64,000 nt of DNA from Corylus avellana (taxonomy: Eukaryota > Streptophyta > Magnoliopsida > Fagales > Betulaceae): NCBI RefSeq assembly GCF_901000735.1, contig NC_081542.1, forward strand, positions 32,073,871 to 32,137,870, written 5' to 3'. How positions within the stretch are numbered: position 1 is the stretch's first letter; every line of letters starts with the position of its first letter. Positions 56,217-64,000 of the stretch are shown here, one piece after another. A model generated the notes under the pieces. That model did not search any database, had not been told where the DNA came from, and saw nothing but the letters and a program-made list of their open reading frames with translations. The position numbers and the translations under genes are program-made.

Positions 56217-56717
56217 GGGAAAAGTTCATATAACCCATTTAAACTATAATTCAATTTATCATGTCCTCTTCAAACTTTCAATTGTGACAATATTCTTCCA
56301 AACTACCAAAAATTTTCAATGTTCTCCCTAACGAAAACTACGCTTAATAAAATAAAACCAAAAATACTAAAAATTCTAGAAAAAAACAAAAAAAAACAAA
56401 AATTCCAAGTGGCGGCCAAATTTAATTATTATTTTTTAATTCCTTTTTATAATTAAAAAAAAATTAAAATTTTCGTTCTAAAAAAAATTGTTTTTTTTTA
56501 ATTAAATTTTCATTTTTTAAAAAAAAAAAATTCATTTTTCAAATTTATAAAGGTATTTTTATCTTATTAAAAAATTTATAGGATTATTTTTGTATGTTTC
56601 CTAGCCTTGGGGGCATTAACAATTGGTTAGTAGTTTTGGAGAATATTGTCACAATTGAAAGTTTTAGGGATATTGTCAATTAGGTAGTAGTTTGAGGAGG
56701 GTACCTCGACTTTTCCC
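56217..56717. mobile_element. Foldback MITE in the right arm
   Basis: Ends GGGAAAAGTTCATATAACCC and, reversed, GGGAAAAGTCGAGGTACCCT; arms pair through CTTTCAATTGTGACAATATTC. Flanks TAAAATAAT and TAAAATATA (seven of nine). The left arm has the empty site near 54590. Confidence 0.8.
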
Positions 56718-57064
56718 TAAAATATATATATATATATAAACATTTTCAAAGTAGTTCCCTATCAATTATCATGATATAATGAGTATTAACTATTAAGAGT
56801 AAAAGTAATATAAGCTTAATTAAACTGCATTTGGAGACTCGTTTAAGCTTATAAGTCCATTTATGTATGAGAAATGTTGGATGTTCTTCTTATACTCTTT
56901 TGGTATTTTCTTGATTTTAGGTGTATATTATTTTTTAAAAATCAAGTAAAAATAAAAGCCAGTTTCTTTTTTATTTTTTTTTAAAATAATATCCACATAA
57001 GATAGAAATAAAACATGTCATTTCCCTTTATATAAATATATAATAGTAAGACCTACAAAAGGAT

Positions 57065-57099
<35 letters not shown>

Positions 57100-57389
57100 C
57101 CGTTTTTCCGGTGTGGGGTTTTATGTATGAATGACCGTTTGTGAGCTTTTTAACTATAAAAATACCATCTATTATTGGTTTGTTTATAGAGTTAAATTAG
57201 GTTTAAGTATATTTATGGAAGTTTCTGTTTTTTTTTTTAAATAATAAAAAATTATGGCATAATTTAAACTTATTAGCATTGATTTGAAAAATATTCCAAG
57301 GTCCCTGATGTGTATCACTTTTTTATTAAGTTACTCCATAAGATTTAAATTTTATCATTTACTCGTTAAGGTTAGAATTATTATCAAAT

Positions 57390-57522
57390 AAGTAATGTTA
57401 GATGTGGCATTCAAAATCACCATTAAATCAAAATTCAAGTATGATTCATATAAAAATTTAGCAGTAATTTTAAAAATTACATCAACTTTAGAAGAATAAA
57501 AAGATAGTATCTATCATTACTC
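57390..57522. mobile_element. MITE, GAGTAAT family, copy B
   Basis: Ends AAGTAATGTTAGATGTGGC and ...TATCTATCATTACTC; duplication ATTATCAAAT at 57380-57389 and 57523-57532. The left arm (about 53475-53490) carries a single copy of the site, which confirms the borders. Confidence 0.88.
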
Positions 57523-57887
57523 ATTATCAAATAGATGATTCCATCCATTTTTCTTTAAATTTCTAACGAATCTGCTACATCATACATAATAAGGCAACGT
57601 GTATTCCCTTTAATAAAAAGATATAAAAAAATAAAGAGCAAAAAAAGAAAATTATAAATTATAAATATAAATATAAATATTTTTTTTCCATAAGAGAAAT
57701 TATAAATAAGGGTAAATACATTTTTAGTACCCCTGCTTTGCCTTGTTATCCAATAGCCACCTCAATTTTGCATGAGTATTAGAAATGGTATGTGTAGGCA
57801 TCTTAAAAACGCAATTGGTACTTCTGTCAATTTCAAACCTATTAGGTATAGCCATTTGTCCCATATACCGCATTAGTATTTTTAAAA

Positions 57888-57919
<32 letters not shown>

Positions 57920-58329
57920 CCTAAAACTCCAAACAACACATAAAAATGGGTGTTGAATAGGTATATGCCAATATAATGCGAAATTTTAAAAACAAATAGT
58001 AACCATAAAAACTCAACAAATATAATGAAAGTAATAAATCAATCAGCACAAGTAATTTGGTAACAAAGTAGACTTTTGAATAATTCTTTAAATGTAAAAC
58101 CACTTCAGTGCAGCCAAACTTAAGAAATTAATTTACCATAGAAGAATTAAAAATTACAAGTTCACACATTTACAAAACTTTTGAAGTTGACATTTTCTTG
58201 TATTAAATAAGTAGCTCAACCAAACTTTAAGAGAGGAAATACCTAAATATTCTAGGTTCAATGAATCATTTCTTAGCACACGACTCTATGGCTTAAAGTC
58301 CTTTACAAAAATCGTGCTAGAAGAAACCT

Positions 58330-58379
<50 letters not shown>

Positions 58380-58382
<3 letters not shown>

Positions 58383-58660
58383 CCTGGTTATAAACGGTAT
58401 ATATATTCTTAAAATGTAAAACGATTGTTTTTAAAAAATGACTAAATTTAGCTAAAAAATAGGTCGAATACCCAATTATTTAAAAGATCTAATTACCGAT
58501 CCAAATAACTGATTATCAGCTAGTAACTAACGGTTATTACATAACTAGATAACCGGTTATTGGTTTTGAATTTCAAAAATTGACAAACCGGCTACTCCAG
58601 TTTCGATTTACGGTTATTAGCTAAAACCGCTAACTGAAACCAAGTTTACACCCGTAGTTG
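58380..58660. repeat. Possible hAT-like remnant
   Basis: Repeated CGGTTAT/ATAACCGG motifs and ends ACACCTGGTTATAAACGG and, reversed, CGGGTGTAAACTTGG resemble old hAT MITEs. No duplication seen. Confidence 0.3.
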
Positions 58661-58744
58661 GAACCAAAGAAAAAGTTGTTTTCTTGCTTGCTGAATATTT
58701 CCTTTCAATGGAATAATCAAATTCTATTGCCCAACACATGTCAC

Positions 58745-60156
58745 TTGGGCAGTAAGGCTGGTAGACAATCTTCATTCTTGATGGGAACTCTTCTACCAGT
58801 TATTGAACTCTCCTAAATTAAATTCTTACATAAATTCTTAAGCATTCTCAGCAAACTCCTTATAAGGGAGTTTGTTCCTTAAGTTTAAGAAATATGCCCA
58901 AAAAATCGCAAAAAACGTCCTACAGCAGACTCCCTAAATGAACCCTAAACATTATGATTGTTACAGTGAAACTCAATATTTTGAATTCCACTATTGCAAT
59001 CCTTATAATTATTCAAATAAAATAAAAATGATTCTCTCTCCTCTCTCCTCTCATGAGTCATGTCTCACAATTTTCTCTCATCTCTCCTCTCATATATATA
59101 ATATAATTAAAAAAAAGCAAATATTTTAATGATATAGGGAATTATTAAAGGAAGCTATTGTAGTGTATTTTGACGTAAGAAAGCAAAAAGTAATTTGGAT
59201 CCTTAAATGTAAGGAAAATGACAAGGAAGTTGCTGGGAATGCTAAGCACATGTGATTATCTTATGTATTTTTTATTGCGTGTAAGAATTATATGTTTTAA
59301 GAATACATATCGTATGCTTTGTTAATTTTATTAAAAATTATTGTAAGAACTGCATACTCTAAAAAAAATGTTTATTTAATAGACTGAATTGAACAAGTTT
59401 TTAACAACCGAGTTTGGAGAAAGAATATCTATTTGTTAATATATTTTAGGGTGTGTTTTTGTGTGTTTTGTTTGAAAAAATGTTATGAAGGTAAATTTAT
59501 TTTTTATTTTTATAAATATTTTAGGTTAACCAAATAAATAATGAAAGATACCCAACAACCTTCCTGATTGTGGCTCACATATTATTCATCCAAAAAAAAA
59601 ATTATGGTCCACGAGTTTTGTGATGTTGATACTAAAAAGAATTTGCACCAAAAAGAGAAAGGAAAGAGGTCAAAACTTCAATCATTCAATCCCAATTGTA
59701 ACCAACATAGAGAAACTGCTTAAGCCGGTCTTTAAAATTGTGATGTGTCTTTTAATTATAGAGAAGTGTTAGAGAACTAAACAAATGAACTTTAAAATTT
59801 TTTTAAATTGATGTGGCAGACGGTGAGTCGCAAACAAGGAAAAGATAATTGCATTTTTTTTTAATTCAAAAACCCTTGCCACATCAGTTTGAAATTTTTT
59901 CTAAATTTATCTATTTGGCTCTTTAGCACTTCTCTTATATATGACACATTAGACCGCCTTAAGTAGCTTGTCAATGTTGATTATAATTGGGATCGAATAA
60001 TTGAAGTTTTGACCTCTTTCCTTTTTCTTTTTGGTGCAAATTCTTTTTAATATCAACATCACAAAACTTGTGGACCATAATTTTTTTTTCGATGAATAAC
60101 ATGTGAGCCACAATTAGGAAGGTTGTTCGGTATCTTACATTATTTATTTGGTTAAC

Positions 60157-60190
<34 letters not shown>

Positions 60191-60520
60191 TTTTCACCAC
60201 TATGTCACATCAAAATACATTTTCAAAAACAAAAAACATACCCTAAAACATATTAATAAATAGATATTCTTCTTCCGAACTTGGTTGTGAAAAATTTCAT
60301 CACCTCAGTCTATTAAATTAACATTTTTCTTTAGAGTATGCGATTTTTACAATGATTTTTAATAGAATTAACAGAGCATACGACATGTGTTCTTAAAACA
60401 TGTAATTCTTATACGTATTAAAAAATACGTGCACTTAAGAATTTATGTAAGAATTTAGCGATTGGCAGAAGAGTTTCCCATCAAGAATGAAGATTGTCTA
60501 CCAGCCTGACTGCCCAAACA
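58745..60520. repeat. Inverted repeat 2 (long foldback)
   Basis: Arms 58745-59819 and 59878-60520 are reverse complements around a loop of about 58 bp. Landmarks: GGCTGGTAGACAATCTTCAT (58765) with ATGAAGATTGTCTACCAGCC (60487); CAAAACTTCAATCATTC (59670) with its complement near 60010; TTGATGTGGCA (59809) with TGCCACATCAG (59878). The left arm contains a 401-bp MITE that the right arm lacks. No gene. The sequence is unrelated to inverted repeat 1. Confidence 0.85.
58842..59242. mobile_element. MITE with TAA duplication inside inverted repeat 2
   Basis: Ends GCATTCTCAGCAAACTCC and, reversed, GCATTCCCAGCAACTTCC; TAA at 58839-58841 and 59243-59245. The right arm reads straight through the site (complement near 60425-60440). 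TIR start resembles that of 23034-23604. Confidence 0.8.
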
Positions 60521-60687
60521 AAACTCATTTCTATTTCTCACATCAAACTTCTTACACCCAAAAACTAAGGCAAGCCCCACTCAAAATCACAGATTGCACA
60601 CAGTAAAATGTATATATATATACATTTTCAGTATGAAGCTCACTATAACAATGGTGAGCCAAGATTGTTCCTATCCTATTTCTCTCT

Positions 60688-61411
60688 TTACTTTTTGTTA
60701 AGAAGGTGAGCCAGGTTGCGAAGTTCCTCGAACCCATGCATTGTTTCTGCATCAAACCCACCTGCAAACTGCATCAAACATGAAGAGGAAAATAATCAAT
60801 ATGGTTATCTAATATTTCAACACAAACCCACCATCTGCCTCATATTTATGGATAACGAGCTCATAACCCGCGCATAGCGCGGCATTCTTTATTAAAATTT
60901 AATTTTAAAATTTAAATGCATTTTTATCGTATTTTTTATTATAGATTGTAAAAAAAATCTATCGCATGTTTAAATATACTACACAATGCATGTTTAAATC
61001 ATAGAAAATTATGTCACCTATTATATTTCAATCAAATAAAACTCATATAATTATGAACATTGGAAAAAAAAAATACAAAGCAAAAGAAACAAACTCCTTT
61101 TTTTTTTGGATACAATAATCAATGCTTAATTATTTCTTTAGTGTTTAAAAATTCAAATGAAGAACATCTCAACAAAAAAATTTAACAAACAAAACAGAAA
61201 CATGAAAGGAAAAATCGTGTGTTAATAAAAGAGAGAGATCATAACGCTTAATTCATTAACAAAAATAGAAAAGGAAATTATTAAAAACCGGTTCAATCTC
61301 AAAGAGTTTGGTTCAATTATTAAAATTATGAGTAAAAAAACCGGTTTATTATTTAAAAAGTATGGGTCACGCCACATGTCGCAATTCTAGAGAATTCTAA
61401 GAGGGTTTCGG

Positions 61412-61447
<36 letters not shown>

Positions 61448-64000
61448 CAAGCATAAGAAGGTATAAGTAACCTTTCCTATGAACAAGGCTTCTCCTTTAT
61501 ATTTTTAGAGCATTTTTTAGAGTAATGCTATAAATCTTCCTAAAGTCATCCCAAATGTGATGTGACTTTTAAAATCACCGTTGAATTTGAAATGTAATTT
61601 ATTGACTTTTCATCTATTAATGATTTTAAAAAACACATCACATTTGGGATAACTCTAGGAGAACTCTAGGAGGACTTATAACATTACTCCATTTTTTGTA
61701 CTCTATATGTGTGCTTTGAAGAGAGTTAGTTAGCTTCAATTAATTTTTTCCCAACTTTTTCATGACCAAACCAACGTGGAAGTAAAAACAAGCCAAAAAG
61801 TATCATTGCTATGCTACAAACCTGATGAATTCTGAAAGCAAATCGCACTCCCTGAAGTAGCATATAGTCCATTGCAGGATCTTTTTCCAGAGCTGCCTTT
61901 GACTGAAGTTCCATTGCTGCCCTCTTCATGTACATCTTTGCCAACTTGACTGAGCCAAACTTTATCTGTAACATAAGTGGTTCAATCAATTGCCAAGTGA
62001 AGTCACTCAAAGTATTCTATAAGAGGTAGCAATAAATGGAACCCATGTATTCTTACAAGCCTGAAGCCTAAGCATGCTAGAATAGTCAGGACCCGATTTA
62101 CAGAATTTCTCTGCACACTATATGATCTTTAAACAATGAAAAGCATTATCAGGTTTACCTTGCTTATAATACCATTATCAAGTATCCAATCTGTGGGAAT
62201 GTGAAATTCTTTGCAATTACGCATCAACGAATCCCTCGTTCGGAGAAGGTTATAAACAATGCGCTCCATCCTAATAGTGTGAAATGTTAACAAGTTGGCA
62301 TTTATAATATATTGGAATCCTAGGAAAAGAATGATTTCCGGAAAACCAATATAAATTCAGAGAAGAAAATATCAGATTCTTACTTCTCAGACAAGACAAC
62401 CATTTTCTTTAGTGCAATGTCACAAGGCAGTCGGGGATCATCCTCATAAGACAACACTTCAGACTCCAATTTCTTAAGATCTCGATACCCAAATGCTGCT
62501 TCTCGCAATGTGTCAGCTTTCTTTTCTGGCCAATCGAAGTGCTTTAGGACGGCCCTTTCGTCCACCTTCAAGAAGGAAGCAAACAGAGAATCCACATAAC
62601 TGTTATCTACATTATAACATAAATAATATAACAACAATCTTGAACGATCCCAAGAAACTAAACCCAAAAATGTTAACTTCAAAAGTAAAATTCTCAACTC
62701 AACTAAGCCTTAATCCCAACTAATTTGGGTTGGTTGGTTACATGATTCTTTTACACACGGGACATGATAAACGTTATCATGCTGGCTGTCAACCTCCTTT
62801 ATTCTAGCTTGGGACTGACTATGCAGAAAAGACATGATGCCAACGGATGACAAGATTGTAGAGATTATTTCTAGTAATCAATATCAAAAGCTATTTAGTT
62901 ATACAGATGTTGCCTAATGCATTGTCTTTGAATTTGTTTATCCTTCGCATACATATGCCTGTATAGTCACATCCCCATAGGCTTTTAAACCAAATAAACT
63001 AGAGAGAGAGCAGACGAAATTTTTTAAGACTTCCAGGAACAAAAATTATGAAATTAAAATAGTTATTATGGGAGTAACAGTGATCTACTTACAAGAAAGC
63101 AAAGTTCATCATCTAGCCACTTCACGAATGCCACAACATCTTCGATATTCTGATAAACTGCATGATTCACCTCACTTATCAATGAATTTACAAATTCCCC
63201 TTGAGTCTCAACATCTGCTTTTATCTACATTACAAAAGATAAATACACTTCAATAAGGATATGAACCAGGTTATGTACTAAACAAACAAATATTAAAGCT
63301 ATGAAACTGTACATATCATTTGTGCTTCATATAATAGGCAAGAAGATAGGAGAAGAAAATTTCACTTCTCAATTAGCAACTTCAATCATGCTACAAGATA
63401 AGTTTTTATCACTTCCCAGCAGTTAAGAAGGGAATCTTAATTTGAAAACAACTTTGGAGTTATTATCATTTATCAAATTAAACTCCTTCAATGGCTATAT
63501 AAATAAATATTCTAACTGAAGAAAGAATAAGAAAAGAGTGAACACTTACAGCAAGCAAATGTGAGGATCGGTTCTCAATTTCTCCAATCATGCTACTACG
63601 AACATTTGCGACATCTGGGGCATCACAGATTCCACCATTTGAAGAATCCTTTCTAGAATCTCTCTTCATGAGTGAATGGTAAAACTCGACTACTTGGGGG
63701 GCTCGCTTGACCACTCCTGTAGTACTCCTCACTGCAAACTTGGGAGGTGGTGGGGGAGGTGGAGGTGGTGGCGGAGGCAGTGGAATTAGAACAGAACCTT
63801 CTTCCTTAGGTCCACTAGAAATGGAACATGAAGGCCTTGGAGGAGGATTTGGGATACGCAAAGCCCTTTTCTCAACATCTAAAGAAGATGAAATTTTATT
63901 AGCTTCTTGGAAGTTTCTAAAAACTTGTGGTCTATGAACCATACCCAAATCATATTTTTGAGAGGCTAATGGCTCTACTTCCTTTTCCATATCTTTTATA
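60688..64000 (-). CDS. CHUP1-family protein, C-terminal part (gene runs off the right edge)
   Basis: Exons in the window: 64000-63550 (incomplete), 63224-63093, 62565-62384, 62270-62159, 61965-61822, 60768-60688; all borders are GT-AG and the phases agree. The protein shows NPPPRPS, a run of about 12 prolines, APQVVEFYHSLMKRDSRKD, then the conserved C-terminal domain: GEIENRSSHLLA, IKADVETQGEFV, VAFVKWLDDELCFLVDERAV, LKHFDWPEKKADTLREAAF, YMKRAAMELQS, LLLQGVRFAFRIHQFAGGFD, ending NKK. CHUP1 itself nucleates chloroplast-associated actin and directs chloroplast movement; relatives with the same C-terminal domain act elsewhere, so only the family is claimed. The frame stays open through the right edge, so the start lies outside. 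Confidence 0.92.
61520..61689. mobile_element. MITE, GAGTAAT family, copy C, in a CHUP1-like intron
   Basis: 170 bp, ends GAGTAATGCTATAAATC and ...GGACTTATAACATTACTC. Flanks CATTTTTTA (61511-61519) and CATTTTTTG (61690-61698) match at eight of nine bases. It lies in the last intron of the CHUP1-like gene (61821-60769). Interior GTGACTTTTAAAATCACC matches copy A. Confidence 0.85.

Larger units (their letters stand above)
55645..58010. repeat. Inverted repeat 1, right arm
   Basis: Reverse complement of 53127-54915, lengthened by a Tourist MITE (55894-56166), a foldback MITE (56217-56717), a GAGTAAT MITE (57390-57522) and about 100 bp near 57728-57835 that has no partner in the left arm. Confidence 0.85.

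Noticed and set aside
63707..63937. Glycine-rich plus-strand frame
   Set aside because: Complement of the proline run in the CHUP1-like exon.

Overview
The window is nuclear DNA from a eudicot plant, probably a woody rosid; I cannot name the species. The base for this is AT-rich sequence with many short introns, plant-type protein families (NDR kinase, ALOG/LSH factor, CHUP1 family), and plant transposable elements: a chromovirus, a copia element, a plant LINE with DUF4283/zinc-knuckle ORF1, a Cassandra 5S-bearing LTR, a CACTA end, Tourist-like MITEs and tRNA-derived SINEs.

Layout. 1-330: C-terminal end of a PIF/Harbinger-type transposase gene (+). 1175-2650: small GRF zinc-finger membrane protein gene (-). 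2853-9326: decayed Ty3/gypsy chromovirus (-), one LTR truncated. 9.4-11.8 kb: hAT-like element, tandem repeats and a MITE. 12115-24668: NDR-type AGC kinase gene (-), 13 coding exons giving a continuous 557-residue frame, with a SINE and another element in its introns. 26498-27814: a PIF/Harbinger-type element with TAA duplications that carries the 5' end of a PRP28/RH21 spliceosomal helicase gene. 28946-34936: full-length LINE (+) with a 13-bp target duplication, ORF1 intact, ORF2 broken. 35260-43075: a nest made of a CACTA terminus, a Cassandra LTR split by a 2-kb solo LTR, exon fragments of two unrelated host genes (3-hydroxyisobutyryl-CoA hydrolase-like and MHK-like kinase), and a 5'-truncated copia element (-). 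43-49.7 kb: foldback MITEs, SINEs and a gag-plus-LTR gypsy remnant. 51673-52347: single-exon ALOG/LSH transcription factor gene (-). 53127-58010 and 58745-60520: two separate long inverted repeats, each arm interrupted by different insertions. 60688-64000: 3' part of a CHUP1-family gene (-), running off the right edge.

Only four loci look like ordinary host genes (GRF zinc finger, NDR kinase, ALOG factor, CHUP1-like), perhaps with the Harbinger-type gene at the left edge. They are unrelated neighbours, not a functional cluster. Most of the rest is layered transposon insertion. The most notable parts are the Harbinger-type element with a captured helicase fragment, the two-gene fragment block beside a CACTA end, the nested Cassandra/solo LTR, and the paired inverted repeats whose arms record one another's pre-insertion state. 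All boundaries come from reading the sequence by eye; no alignments or searches were run.
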